Source of the DNA: Nocardia uniformis NBRC 13702
GTDB taxonomy: Bacteria; Actinomycetota; Actinomycetes; Mycobacteriales; Mycobacteriaceae
Assembly (NCBI RefSeq): GCF_001613345.1
Contig: NZ_BDCE01000059.1
Coordinates: 25,866 to 89,865 of the forward strand
Direction of reading: 5' to 3'
Length of the DNA: 64,000 bases
Shown one piece after another: positions 8,287-17,258 of the stretch. A program made the position numbers and the translations under genes. The notes below the pieces were generated by a model that worked only from the letters and a program-made list of their open reading frames with translations, did no database searches and was not told where the DNA came from. Position 1 is the first letter of the stretch; each line of letters starts with the position of its first letter.

Positions 8287-9255
8287 TCAGCCCTGTGCGC
8301 GTAGATCCAGAATGCGCGAGAGGGCGTGCTCCAGGGCGTAATTGGTATCGGCCGCCCCGCCCTTGACGTCGCCATTGAGGCCCGCGACAACCTGGAGGGC
8401 CTGGCCGATGGTGCCGGGGTTCCAGCCGCGGGCTTGTGCCTGGGCCTTCTTCACCTTCCAGGGGGGCATGCCGAGTTCGGGGGCGAGTTTGAACGGGTCG
8501 CCGCGGCCCGCGGAGCCGACACGGGCGATGGTGTGGACCGAATCGGCGAGGGCATCGGCGAGCAGGACGGCGGGGACGCCGCGATCGGTGGCCCAGCGCA
8601 GTGCCTCCATGGCGGCGGGGCGGTCGCCGGTGACCGCGAGTTCGGCGACATCGAAGCCGGAGACCTCGGCTTTGCCGGAGTAGTAGCGCCGCACCGCCGC
8701 GACATCGACCTTGCCGCCGGTATCGGCCACCAATTGCGAACAGGCGGCAGCCAATTCCCGCAGCTCCGAGCCGACCGCCTCGAGCATTGTCTGCACGACA
8801 TCGGCGGGCGGTCGCACCCCGGCGGCCCGGAATTCATTGCGGACGAACTCGGCCTTCTCATTGCTCTTGAGCTTGGCGCAATTGTGTACCTGCGCGCCCA
8901 GCTTCTGCAGCGCCGGTGCGAGGGCCTTGGCTCGACCGCCTCCGGAGTGCACCACCATCAGCACCACCCCGTCGGGCAGTGCGGTAGCGGCCTCAGTAAC
9001 CACCGCGACCGCATCCTTACCCGCCTCGGCGGCGGACTCCAGAATGATCACGCGATCCTCGGCGAACAGCGACGGACTCAACATCTCCGCCAGCTCGGCG
9101 GTACTCGCATCACCGGCCCGCATTCGATCCACGGGCATGGAATCCGCATTATCGGAGACGGCGCGCGCCTGCGCCGTAATAGCGGCGATAGCCCGCTCGA
9201 TCAACAGTTCTTCTTCACCGAGCACGAGATGCAGGGGCGCGGGGCGTTCGGTCAC
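8287..9255 (-). CDS. holA: DNA polymerase III subunit delta
   Basis: 322 residues from the GTG at 9255 (MTERPAPLHLVLGEEELLIERA); the upstream MPTLSARTRRIGS extension is not conserved. Clamp-loader subunit that opens the beta sliding clamp. The N-terminal GEEELLIERA and central VLMVVHSGGGRAKALAPALQKLG followed by helical domains fit the HolA family. Its neighbourhood (rpsT, comEC, comEA) matches the mycobacterial order. A 600-bp non-coding stretch with a repeat separates it from comEC. Confidence 0.92.
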   Translation of the reverse strand: MTERPAPLHLVLGEEELLIERAIAAITAQARAVSDNADSMPVDRMRAGDASTAELAEMLSPSLFAEDRVIILESAAEAGKDAVAVVTEAATALPDGVVLMVVHSGGGRAKALAPALQKLGAQVHNCAKLKSNEKAEFVRNEFRAAGVRPPADVVQTMLEAVGSELRELAAACSQLVADTGGKVDVAAVRRYYSGKAEVSGFDVAELAVTGDRPAAMEALRWATDRGVPAVLLADALADSVHTIARVGSAGRGDPFKLAPELGMPPWKVKKAQAQARGWNPGTIGQALQVVAGLNGDVKGGAADTNYALEHALSRILDLRAQG

Positions 9256-9852
9256 GCTGCCGATCCTACGAGTTCGAGCCGACAAGGTTGGCACCCGTCA
9301 CGCGAGACACTCGAATGTCGCGATCTGGAGGCCGGTTCCGCGATTCGGCACGGCTTACCCAGCACTAAGTGCCTGGCCAGAAGTTCTCCACGTAACAGCC
9401 CTCGTCACACCCCTCGGCGGTCCGCCATGAAAGGTGCCGTACTTGCGACACCACGCTCAATTGCGCTGTGCCACGCGATGAGCCCAGGCACGTTGCCGCA
9501 GTGGCAGGCAGGTCGCGTCGGTGGCAGGGCAGATGTTTCCGTCGCGGTGTTTGCTCCGTCGAGAGCACCGCTGACCCCCGTCCTCGCCGATCAGCGTGCC
9601 CGTCCAGTTGCCTGCTCGGACTCGACTACCGAAATTGTCCGTGCGATGTCGCCGACCCCCGTCATCCCCGGCGTGCTTCGGCCGGGACCACTACTGATCA
9701 GAGGTGGATTCCGGCCAAAAGCATGCCGGAATGACGAGAGGGCGGGGGACACTACGCATTCAAGCTCAGTAGCTGCCCGCAGCTGTCCGCTCGGATTCAT
9801 GGGGGCTGATCACCCGGACTCGCGAAGCCGCCGCCCGGCCGATCACCCGGAG
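9256..9852. other. Non-coding stretch between comEC and holA
   Basis: No convincing gene on either strand. It holds one full dispersed repeat (9660-9735) and a short direct repeat GATCACCCGGA at 9808 and 9841, the second touching the comEC stop. The holA promoter presumably lies just right of 9255. Confidence 0.6.
9660..9735. repeat. Dispersed palindromic repeat, copy 2
   Basis: 76 bp: CGTCATCCCCGGCGTGCTTC at the left and GGCCAAAAGCATGCCGGAATGACG (in two parts, 9713-9735) at the right form an imperfect inverted repeat, with a TGATCA core. Intergenic, between comEC and holA. Confidence 0.75.
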
Positions 9853-11700
9853 TCACGGGCCCTGCTGCCCGGCTGTCCGGTCGGACGCACGGGGCTGCCG
9901 TCTCGGCGCGGGGCGACTACGCAGCGCGATGATCAGGATGGCGCAGACGACCGCGACGATCAGGCCGGAGCCGAGACCGCTGGGCAGGGCGACCGAGGCG
10001 CCCAGGGCGGCGGCGCGGGCGGACACTGTGAGCAACCACCACAGGGGTGGGCCGGTGCAGAACAGGACCAGATGGGCGAGCGGGGTCCAGATGCAGGACA
10101 GCACTGCGCCGAGTGCCCCGATCACGGTGATGGGCGCGACCACCGGTTCCACCAGGACATTGACGACTATGGCGATAAAACTGAAATGTCCGGTAAGGCC
10201 GATGATCACCGGGGCGGTGACGACGAAGGCGGCGGTCGATACGGAGAGGGCATCGGCTGGGGCGCGCCAGAAGCCGTGCGACTGAAGCCAACTCGACCAC
10301 CCCGGCGCGAGCAGGATGAGACCCGCGGTGGCAAGCACGGACAGTGCGAAACCGGCATCCACCGCCAAGGCCGGAGACCACGCGAGTAAGGCGATGACGG
10401 CGGTACACAGAGCGGGTAATGCCGTTTTGCGCCGACCGGTACATAGTGCGAGAAGAGCGACCGCACCCATGACCGCGGCCCGCAGCACACTCGGTGTCGG
10501 GCGGGCCAGAATGACGAACATGATCAGGACGAGCCCGGCCGCCACGGCGGCGATTCGGGGATCCACGGTGAGCGCGCGCATCGAAAGCAGCACCGCGCCG
10601 AGAAGAATCGTGATGTTCGCGCCGCTGACAGCCGTGAGATGAGTGAGGTGGGTTTCGCGGAAGTTCGCGCGAACATGATCCGGCAGCCGCGAAGTGTCGC
10701 CGATGACCAGGCCGGGCAGTAGGCCCGCGGCATCCGGCGACAGCACGCGCTGCGCCGCCTCGGCGAAATCGGCCCGCACCGAACCCGCGATGCGCTGCCA
10801 CCAGGGCGGCGGCCCGATCGAAGCCGGTGATCCCTGTGCCCGCAGGACCGCCACGGTCAGGTCCGATCGCCACGGACGGTCCACCCTGGCCCGAAACGTC
10901 ACCGGCTGACCGGGCAGCAGCTGCGACCACCCCGCCCCGTGCGCCAGCACCAGCACCGCGCCACCCGCCCGAACATTATCCGCCCCGTACCGGTACTCCA
11001 CGAGTTCGGATCGCATCATCCACTGCTGTCCCCGAAATGATTTGGTGGGCAGTGCTTTCGGATCATCCACCGGGACCACCCGCACCCACACGTGAGTCCC
11101 ACGGTCCAGACCGCGCAGTGGATGCGCGTCCACCCGATGCTGCTGCCAGGCGGCGGCCGCCGCGAACCCCGCGCCGATCAACATGGCGGCCAAGGCCACC
11201 AACGCGGCCCGCCGCCCCTGCGCGTTCCCTACCAGCCTGCCCCGAACAGCCCCCGCGGGCCTCCCCAGCGCGTTCTCAACCAGCCCGCCCCGCGCAGCTC
11301 CCTCGAGCCTCCCCAGCGCAGCCCGATCAGGACTCCCCCACGCATTCCCAACCGGCCTCCCCTGCGCAGCTCCTTCTGACGTCCCCCGCACATTCCCGAC
11401 CGGCCTGCCCCGCGAATCCCCCTCGGGCCTCCTCCCTGTCTCGCCGTCCGGGCTGACACCCGCTCCCCCATCCGGCCGCCCCCGAACCATCAAGGCCCAC
11501 AGCACGAGAGCCCCCGTCATGAATACGGCGGCCAGCAGTGCACCCGCTCGGGAGCCGATTGTGATCGCCACAATCGTTGCGCCCCAACAGCACAGCGCCG
11601 GGGTTACCAGTCGCGCGTCCAGCGTCTCCTGCACCCGGGTCGGTTCCCGGTCACCGGAAGCCGAGTTCGCACCGCGCGGGTTCCCGGTAGCGGTGCTCAT
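9853..11700 (-). CDS. comEC: ComEC/Rec2-family membrane protein with octapeptide repeat insert
   Basis: 615 residues. Membrane channel of DNA-uptake type. Two N-terminal membrane segments (about 35-72), a third at 163-184, an OB-like periplasmic region with GLDRGTHVWVRV, then the competence domain with GLLPGLVIGDTSRL and HLTAVSGANITIL (conserved in ComEC) and many membrane helices. The C-terminal metallo-beta-lactamase domain is absent, as in the mycobacterial homologue, so it is the short form. Residues 98-161 are eight tandem octapeptides (G-R-x-V-G-N-A-x-like) inserted between helices 2 and 3. The ATG overlaps the comEA stop as ATGA. Confidence 0.88.
   Translation of the reverse strand: MSTATGNPRGANSASGDREPTRVQETLDARLVTPALCCWGATIVAITIGSRAGALLAAVFMTGALVLWALMVRGRPDGGAGVSPDGETGRRPEGDSRGRPVGNVRGTSEGAAQGRPVGNAWGSPDRAALGRLEGAARGGLVENALGRPAGAVRGRLVGNAQGRRAALVALAAMLIGAGFAAAAAWQQHRVDAHPLRGLDRGTHVWVRVVPVDDPKALPTKSFRGQQWMMRSELVEYRYGADNVRAGGAVLVLAHGAGWSQLLPGQPVTFRARVDRPWRSDLTVAVLRAQGSPASIGPPPWWQRIAGSVRADFAEAAQRVLSPDAAGLLPGLVIGDTSRLPDHVRANFRETHLTHLTAVSGANITILLGAVLLSMRALTVDPRIAAVAAGLVLIMFVILARPTPSVLRAAVMGAVALLALCTGRRKTALPALCTAVIALLAWSPALAVDAGFALSVLATAGLILLAPGWSSWLQSHGFWRAPADALSVSTAAFVVTAPVIIGLTGHFSFIAIVVNVLVEPVVAPITVIGALGAVLSCIWTPLAHLVLFCTGPPLWWLLTVSARAAALGASVALPSGLGSGLIVAVVCAILIIALRSRPAPRRQPRASDRTAGQQGP
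11218..11409 (-). repeat. 24-bp coding tandem repeat inside comEC (8 units)
   Basis: Encodes eight octapeptides, residues 98-161, starting GRPVGNVR, GTSEGAAQ, GRPVGNAW, GSPDRAAL, GRLEGAAR, GGLVENAL, GRPAGAVR, GRLVGNAQ. The period is exactly 24 bp, so copy changes keep the frame. Confidence 0.8.
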
Positions 11701-12728
11701 ATCGTCACCAGCACGCGGAGTTTGGCGAGGCGAGCCGGTCCGATCCCATCGATATCAGCGAGTTGATCGATGGAGGTGAACCGGCCGTGCTGCGTCCGCC
11801 AGCCGAGAATGGCGCGAGCCGTAACCGGTCCGACGCCGGGAAGAGCTTCGAGGTCGGCCTCGGTAGCGGTATTGAGGTCGACTTTCTTCGCGACACCGGA
11901 CGGCTGCGACGTACCCGATGCGGCCGCGCCGGTGGGCGATGGCGGTGCGGCACCCACGATCGTGCTGCCGACCTGGGATACGTCGGGACGGGGACCGGTC
12001 TTTCCGATGACGATCTGATCCCCGTCGGCCAGATGCTGCGCAAGGTTCAATCCGGACAGGTCGGCGTCGGCCCGAGGAGACGCCGCGGTCAGCGCGTCCG
12101 CGACCCGTGCCCCGGCCGGAAACCGCAGCAGCCCACCACGTTCGACCATGCCGATGACACTGACAACGAGCTCACTGGCGGCCGGATGCCCATTGATACC
12201 GGTGGGACCACCCGAAGGATCCCGGCTGCCCGGCGGCGCGGCCACGGTCGACGGCGCACCACCCTCCGGATTCGCCGATCCGGGCGCCGCGGTCAACTGG
12301 CCCGGCTCGGCGGTCGACAGCGCTTCGGTACGCACCGCGGCGATCGACGGCACCGCCTGCGCCACCGGCCTTTCCCGCAGCGACACCACCCCGGCCACCA
12401 ACACCACCGTCAATCCCACCCCGGCAAGCACCAACGCTCCCCGATGCCCCGGATCCCACCGAGTCCCCCGGACCCGCTGCGGCACCAGACGCTCGTGCCA
12501 CGCCGCCATCCCGCCACCCGGCTCGCCTACCCATGCTGGAGAACCAGCTCCCTGCCCGTATGCCCCTTCGCGTGCCGCGGGCCGTTCCGGAGGGTCGAGT
12601 GCGTCGTCATCCCAATGCCCGGCATGCGGCGGGCCCGGAACGAGTTCGTCCGGGTCCTGCGGCGGCTCGGGTCCCGTGAGCGAGCCGAGCCGCTGGCGGA
12701 CCTGCGTATGTTCGTCGATTCGTGGCAT
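11697..12728 (-). CDS. comEA: ComEA-family helix-hairpin-helix DNA-binding protein
   Basis: 343 residues. A soluble Pro/Glu-rich N-terminus (1-95) precedes one membrane segment (GALVLAGVGLTVVLVAGVVSL), a low-complexity Ala/Pro linker, an SLBB-like domain (ELVVSVIGMVERGGLLRF...) and a C-terminal double helix-hairpin-helix: DLNTATEADLEALPGVGPVTA and IDQLADIDGIGPARL. The DNA-binding end would lie outside the membrane, next to the ComEC channel. The unusually long cytoplasmic N-terminus distinguishes it from Gram-positive ComEA. Stop overlaps the comEC start (ATGA), so the pair is translationally coupled. Confidence 0.9.
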   Translation of the reverse strand: MPRIDEHTQVRQRLGSLTGPEPPQDPDELVPGPPHAGHWDDDALDPPERPAAREGAYGQGAGSPAWVGEPGGGMAAWHERLVPQRVRGTRWDPGHRGALVLAGVGLTVVLVAGVVSLRERPVAQAVPSIAAVRTEALSTAEPGQLTAAPGSANPEGGAPSTVAAPPGSRDPSGGPTGINGHPAASELVVSVIGMVERGGLLRFPAGARVADALTAASPRADADLSGLNLAQHLADGDQIVIGKTGPRPDVSQVGSTIVGAAPPSPTGAAASGTSQPSGVAKKVDLNTATEADLEALPGVGPVTARAILGWRTQHGRFTSIDQLADIDGIGPARLAKLRVLVTI

Positions 12729-12838
12729 AGGCCCACGGTATGGCGGCCCAAATCGCCCTCGATGCCGGTGACCTGGGCTTTCAGAAAGTCTGTGGATAGT
12801 TCACGGGTTGTGGACAACCAGCTTCGAACGGCCGTATC

Positions 12839-13681
12839 TCAGCCGCATCCGCCCGGCACGACCAGGGCGCCGACGGCTCCCATACCGAGGTGCACACCCA
12901 GCGTCGGACCGAATTCGCAGACGATCAGCTCACGAATCCCGGGGATGAGATCGCGCAGCTGGCCCGCGATGGTGTTGGCGGCCTCTTCCGCGCCGAGATG
13001 CTGCACGGCGACCGCGGCGCCGTCCTCCCCCGCCGCATCAACCGCTGCCGCAACAAGTTTCGTGAACGCCTTGGAGCGGGTGCGCGCCTTCTCGCGAAGT
13101 TCGAGACGGCCGTCCACCATCTGCAGGATCGGCTTGGTCACCAATTCGGTGCCGAAAAACGCTGCCGCACTGGATAATCGCCCACCACGACGCAATTGCT
13201 CGGTGCGGTTGACCACAATGAACGCGCGACCGCGAACCGAGGCCGCCACGGCCGTGTCGTAGACGACATCCAACTCCGCACCCGAACGGGCACGGCGAGC
13301 AGCGGCCAATACCGTCAGTCCGGTACCGACACCGGCACTGAGGGAATCGACCAATAGCACCCGGTGGGCGGCATCCATATCGCGCACCGCCTGCCGTCCG
13401 GCCTCCCAGGTGCCGGACAGCTGCCGCGAAAGATGCACGGCCACAACACCATCGCCATCACTGAGCTCCAGGGCCCGCTCGTATGCGGCCCGCAGTTCAC
13501 CCGGCGACGCCGCCGAGGTGGTCACCGACGACGACGCGTAATCGATCTCGAATTCATCCACGCCCTCGCGGATTTCACGATCGTCCACCAGCACATGCAG
13601 TGGCACGGTGACCACACCGAGGTCGGCGACGAGATCCGCGGGCAGACTCGCCGATGAGTCGGTGACAACGACCACGGTCAT
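12839..13681 (-). CDS. DegV family fatty-acid-binding protein
   Basis: 280 residues from the ATG at 13681 (MTVVVVTDSSASLPADLVAD). TDSSASL, VTTSAASPGEL, HLSRQLSGTWEA and the RRGGRLSSAAAFFGTEL loop are DegV landmarks. DegV proteins bind a single fatty acid and hand it to fatty-acid kinase; no kinase gene is nearby. The ATG overlaps the octT stop (ATGA), so it is the last gene of nadD-rsfS-gpgP-octT-degV. Between degV and comEA, mycobacteria carry eis, which is missing here. Confidence 0.9.
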   Translation of the reverse strand: MTVVVVTDSSASLPADLVADLGVVTVPLHVLVDDREIREGVDEFEIDYASSSVTTSAASPGELRAAYERALELSDGDGVVAVHLSRQLSGTWEAGRQAVRDMDAAHRVLLVDSLSAGVGTGLTVLAAARRARSGAELDVVYDTAVAASVRGRAFIVVNRTEQLRRGGRLSSAAAFFGTELVTKPILQMVDGRLELREKARTRSKAFTKLVAAAVDAAGEDGAAVAVQHLGAEEAANTIAGQLRDLIPGIRELIVCEFGPTLGVHLGMGAVGALVVPGGCG

Positions 13682-14583
13682 GCAGTGTGGACCTCGTTGG
13701 ATGTCACTTCGGACAGCACCTTGACCATGGCGCGCGCCACGGCGCTGTGTGCTTCCCAACCCCAGTGGATGCCATCGGGATTAGCGTCATCGGAGAAGAT
13801 ATTGTCACGCACGGCCGCAGCCAGATCCACCAGCGGCACCTCGTGTTTCGCCGCCCACGCCGTGGTCGCACGCACCTGCGGCTCACGCCCCTTGTGCACC
13901 CGGCCGTACGCGTCGCACCTGTGCACCGAGGGCAGCACGGCAACCATCGACAGCTCGGGCCGCAACCCCGCCAGCGCGTTTCGCGACTGCTCCAGGTAGT
14001 CGACACTCACCGACGGCGGCAGCGCCACCGGGAATCCGAGGTGAGACAGCTTGGGCTGCAACCAGTTGTACGCATTGCGCACCAGCCGTCGCACGAAAGG
14101 CGGGCGGGTATAGCGGATCAGCTCACGCAGCGCGGTCGGCAGCGGCGAGGGCAGCGAATCCATACCGCCGGTCGCGAACACCACGGCCCCGGCGCGCGGC
14201 ACCGACGCCCACACGCGCGGATCGCCGATCAGTGCCCAGTAGGCGTCCCGGCAGGTCCAACCGATCCGCGCCACCAGTTCCACATCCCAATCCAGCTCGG
14301 CCGCAACCAGGTTGGGCCAGATCCGGGGGTGGTCGGCGGCCAGGCCGCCTTTCGGGCCGAAGTAGGACAGCGAATCGGCGATCACCAACAGTACCGGTCG
14401 CTCTTTCACCACCGGTTCTAGTTCTGCCTCCGGTTCGGGTTCCGGCTCCTGTTCCGGCGGTGCCGCAGGCCCACCGAAGAGCGTGTCCGGCAAATGCCGG
14501 ACCCGCTTCACGTCGGACGCCTGCCGCAGCAGCTCGTCGGACACCTGTCGTTCGCCGGGATTCTGAACCGAGTCAGAGGACAT
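13678..14583 (-). CDS. octT: SGNH-hydrolase-fold diglucosylglycerate octanoyltransferase
   Basis: 301 residues. Homologue of M. tuberculosis OctT (Rv2418c), which octanoylates diglucosylglycerate, an early intermediate of methylglucose lipopolysaccharide that modulates fatty-acid synthesis. SGNH block I is VIADSLSYFG with the nucleophilic Ser; block V is NPDGIHWGWEAH, carrying the Asp/His pair. An acidic Pro/Glu linker (residues ~42-60, EPEPEPEAELEP) sits before the core. It overlaps gpgP by 11 bp and degV by 4 bp, so acylation and the gpgP-dependent step are co-expressed. Confidence 0.85.
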   Translation of the reverse strand: MSSDSVQNPGERQVSDELLRQASDVKRVRHLPDTLFGGPAAPPEQEPEPEPEAELEPVVKERPVLLVIADSLSYFGPKGGLAADHPRIWPNLVAAELDWDVELVARIGWTCRDAYWALIGDPRVWASVPRAGAVVFATGGMDSLPSPLPTALRELIRYTRPPFVRRLVRNAYNWLQPKLSHLGFPVALPPSVSVDYLEQSRNALAGLRPELSMVAVLPSVHRCDAYGRVHKGREPQVRATTAWAAKHEVPLVDLAAAVRDNIFSDDANPDGIHWGWEAHSAVARAMVKVLSEVTSNEVHTA

Positions 14584-15232
14584 CTGGAGCTACTTTCGCC
14601 GCCGCATTCCATACATCGAGACGCCAACCGGGCCGGTCGAGGCTGGGACCGTGGCTGCTCAACTGCACCCAACTCGTATTGGCCAGCCCGCCGAACGCAG
14701 GCCAGTTCTGGGGCGGCAGGTCGAGCACGGCCGCGGTCAGCGCCGCGATCAGCCCGCCGTGCGCAACCAGGATGATGGTACGACCCGGCCAGTCCGCCCG
14801 CTCGGTAAAGAGTTCGTGCACCACCGGCAGGGCGCGCATCCCGACCTGGAGCTTGGATTCGCCGCCGGGCGGAGTCCAATTGGCATCCATTCGCCACGCG
14901 ACGCGCGCGCCGGGTGCGATGGCGTCGACTTCGATATGAGTCAGGCCCTCCCAATCGCCCAGATTGGTTTCCCGCAGCCGCTCATCGGTCACCACGTCCA
15001 GCCCGATGCTGTCACCGACAGCGAGGGCGGTGTCGTGGGCGCGCTTCAAATCCGATGAAACAATATGGACGGCACCACAGCCGGACAATTCGCGTGCGAT
15101 GTCCTTGGCCTGCCGTCGACCGACTTCACTGAGTTCGGTATCTATCTGGCCCTGCATACGATCCGTGGCGTTCCATTCGGTCTGCCCGTGCCGCAGCAGG
15201 ACCAACCGACGCACGCCGGCGAGCTTGCTCAC
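14573..15232 (-). CDS. gpgP: Glucosyl-3-phosphoglycerate phosphatase
   Basis: 219 residues, histidine-phosphatase (phosphoglycerate-mutase) superfamily. The phospho-acceptor motif LLRHGQTEWN (His at residue 15) and the late VAHGGLI His are present. By homology and gene order it matches M. tuberculosis GpgP (Rv2419c), which dephosphorylates glucosyl-3-phosphoglycerate to glucosylglycerate in methylglucose lipopolysaccharide synthesis. A generic phosphoglycerate phosphatase cannot be excluded, but its placement against octT supports GpgP. ATG overlaps the rsfS stop (ATGA). Confidence 0.87.
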   Translation of the reverse strand: MSKLAGVRRLVLLRHGQTEWNATDRMQGQIDTELSEVGRRQAKDIARELSGCGAVHIVSSDLKRAHDTALAVGDSIGLDVVTDERLRETNLGDWEGLTHIEVDAIAPGARVAWRMDANWTPPGGESKLQVGMRALPVVHELFTERADWPGRTIILVAHGGLIAALTAAVLDLPPQNWPAFGGLANTSWVQLSSHGPSLDRPGWRLDVWNAAAKVAPDVL

Positions 15233-15642
15233 TCGTCGTCCCCGACCTCGTTCTCATCGGCCTTCGCCGCGCCATTGACGTTCTGGAGACCGTCCACCGG
15301 CACCTGCGGGCAGTCCTTCCACAGCCGATCGAGGCCGTAGAAGTCACGCTCGTCGTTGTGCTGGATGTGCACCACGATGTCGACGTAATCGAGCAGCGCC
15401 CAACGCCCTTCGCGGGTGCCTTCCCGACGGACCGGCTTGCGTCCGGCGTCTCGCAGTTTGTCCTCGATATTGTCGACGATCGCGTTGACCTGCCGCTCGT
15501 TCGGCGCGGACGCGATCACGAAACAGTCGGTGATTACCAACTGCTCCGAAACGTCCAGCACCAACACATCGGAGGCCAGCTTCTCGTCGGCCGCCCGAGC
15601 GGCCACCCGTGCCATCTCCAGTGCCTCGACCGATGCGCTCAC
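15229..15642 (-). CDS. rsfS: Ribosome silencing factor RsfS
   Basis: 137 residues. Binds ribosomal protein L14 and blocks 50S-30S joining under nutrient limitation. Family landmarks: VLDVSEQLVITDCFVIASA, NERQVNAIVDNIED and WALLDYVDIVVHI followed by FYGLDRLW. A ~20-residue acidic tail extends past the core. It overlaps gpgP and nadD by four bases each, showing a tightly coupled operon. Confidence 0.95.
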   Translation of the reverse strand: MSASVEALEMARVAARAADEKLASDVLVLDVSEQLVITDCFVIASAPNERQVNAIVDNIEDKLRDAGRKPVRREGTREGRWALLDYVDIVVHIQHNDERDFYGLDRLWKDCPQVPVDGLQNVNGAAKADENEVGDDE

Positions 15643-16280
15643 CCTGCCACCTTCCCGTTCGCTTCCGGCACATAGAGATGCCGCTTAGATATGTACTGCA
15701 CGACCCCGTCCGGAACCAGGTACCACACCGGCCGCCCCTCGCTCGCCCGCCGACGACACTCACTGGACGAGATCGCCAGGGCGGGGATCTCGATCATGGT
15801 GACCGCGTCGGCAGGGTAGTCACGAAGATGCTCGGCCAGATGATCGATATTCAACTCGAACCCCGGACGGCTCACGCCCACGAATTTCGCCAGCTCGAAC
15901 AACTCCGACCAATCCTGCCACGTCAGGATGTTCGCGAGTGCGTCAGCACCGGTGATGAAGTAAAGATCCGCGTCGGGATAGTGTTCCCGCAGGTCGCGCA
16001 GAGTATCCACGGTATACGTCATCTTCCCGCGATCGATATCCGCCCGACTCACGGAGAATCGCGGATTCGACGCCGTAGCGATAACGGTCATGAGGTACCG
16101 ATCCTCGGCGGCACTCACCGTCTTCCCCGACTTCTGCCAGGGCACCCCGGTGGGTACGAATACGACCTCATCCAGATCGAACCGATTGGCCACCTCACTG
16201 GCGGCAACCAGGTGTCCATGGTGGATGGGATCAAAGGTGCCGCCCATCACCCCCAACTTGCGGCGCCCTGTCGTATGCAC
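15639..16280 (-). CDS. nadD: Nicotinate-nucleotide adenylyltransferase
   Basis: 213 residues from the GTG at 16280 (MHTTGRRKLGVMGGTFDPIHHGH); an in-frame upstream start at 16358 would add an unconserved stretch. Makes deamido-NAD from nicotinate mononucleotide and ATP. It has the nucleotidyltransferase motif GGTFDPIHHGHL and the C-terminal ISSSECRRR (ISSTxxR type). First gene of the five-gene operon down to degV, so NAD synthesis, ribosome silencing and methylglucose lipopolysaccharide genes are transcribed together. Confidence 0.94.
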   Translation of the reverse strand: MHTTGRRKLGVMGGTFDPIHHGHLVAASEVANRFDLDEVVFVPTGVPWQKSGKTVSAAEDRYLMTVIATASNPRFSVSRADIDRGKMTYTVDTLRDLREHYPDADLYFITGADALANILTWQDWSELFELAKFVGVSRPGFELNIDHLAEHLRDYPADAVTMIEIPALAISSSECRRRASEGRPVWYLVPDGVVQYISKRHLYVPEANGKVAG

Positions 16281-16569
16281 GAATGCCGAGCTTACCGGGA
16301 GGGTTACCGATATACCTCCGCGCCAGGCACCGATCGCTGCCAGAAATTTGCTGTTCACTGAATTGCTGGATCACGCCCACCGCGACACAGATGATTTCGC
16401 CGGGGTCGTGGGGTTCTCCCCGACCTCTTTCGCGCTGTGTGGACGAGTAGGTCAACGTATCCGGCGATCGGCACACGATGACTGGATCTGTGGGCAGTAT
16501 GTCCTTGTCGACATTCCCGTGTTTTCGCAGACTGGGCACAGTCGCATCCACTCACTCGAGGAGACCACC

Positions 16570-17217
16570 GTGCCCCAACCGCTGCCATCAACTCCACTCG
16601 CGGACAAGGCAATTGAACTCGCCACTCGAACGCTGAAGCCGCACCTGCTGAATCACAGTGTGCGCGGGTTCCTGTTCGGGCAGGCCGTCGCGTCGCGGGA
16701 AGGCCTACGTCCGGACACGGACTACGACGAGGAGACGATGTTTCTCATCTGTGTGCTGCACGACATCGGGTTGGCCGAAATCGCCAATGGCGACCAGCCA
16801 TTCGAAATCGACGGCGCGGACTACGCGGCCCAGTTCCTCGAAGACAATGGCGTCACCGACACTCGCGTCGACACCGTGTGGGACGCCATCGCCTCCCACA
16901 CCTCCGGCTTCACCGACTCCCCCGTCTACCGCCGCCGGCGTCCGGCGGCGAGCTGGATTGCCGTGGAAGGCATAGGAATCGACGTCGGAGGCGGCCCATC
17001 GGATCTACCGTCGGGCTATGCGGACCAGGTGCACGCGACCTACCCGCGCCTCGGTGGCACCCGAGCCCTCACCACGTCGATCGAAACGCAGGCCCTCGCC
17101 AATCCGCGCAAAGCGTGGCCGGCCACCCTCGCCGGGGAGATCGTCCACCAGCGGCACCCCGAACTGCCCTATATGACTTGGGATTCCATTATCGAGGCGA
17201 GCGGGTGGCAGGACTGA
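16570..17217 (+). CDS. HD-domain metal-dependent hydrolase-like protein
   Basis: 215 residues from the GTG at 16570 (MPQPLPSTPLADKAIEL), with GAGGAG at 16558-16563 as ribosome site. HD motif residues: H in LLNHSVRGFLFG, HD in VLHDIGLA, and a later H in AIASHTSGF. Similar small HD proteins include cyanamide-hydratase-like and other DUF-type HD hydrolases; the substrate is not evident. First gene of the accessory segment that interrupts the conserved block, and convergent with a TetR gene. Confidence 0.75.
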   Translation: MPQPLPSTPLADKAIELATRTLKPHLLNHSVRGFLFGQAVASREGLRPDTDYDEETMFLICVLHDIGLAEIANGDQPFEIDGADYAAQFLEDNGVTDTRVDTVWDAIASHTSGFTDSPVYRRRRPAASWIAVEGIGIDVGGGPSDLPSGYADQVHATYPRLGGTRALTTSIETQALANPRKAWPATLAGEIVHQRHPELPYMTWDSIIEASGWQD

Positions 17218-17258
17218 TTCGGTCCGCTTGATCGAAGGCCGGCGCGGCGACCGGCGAA

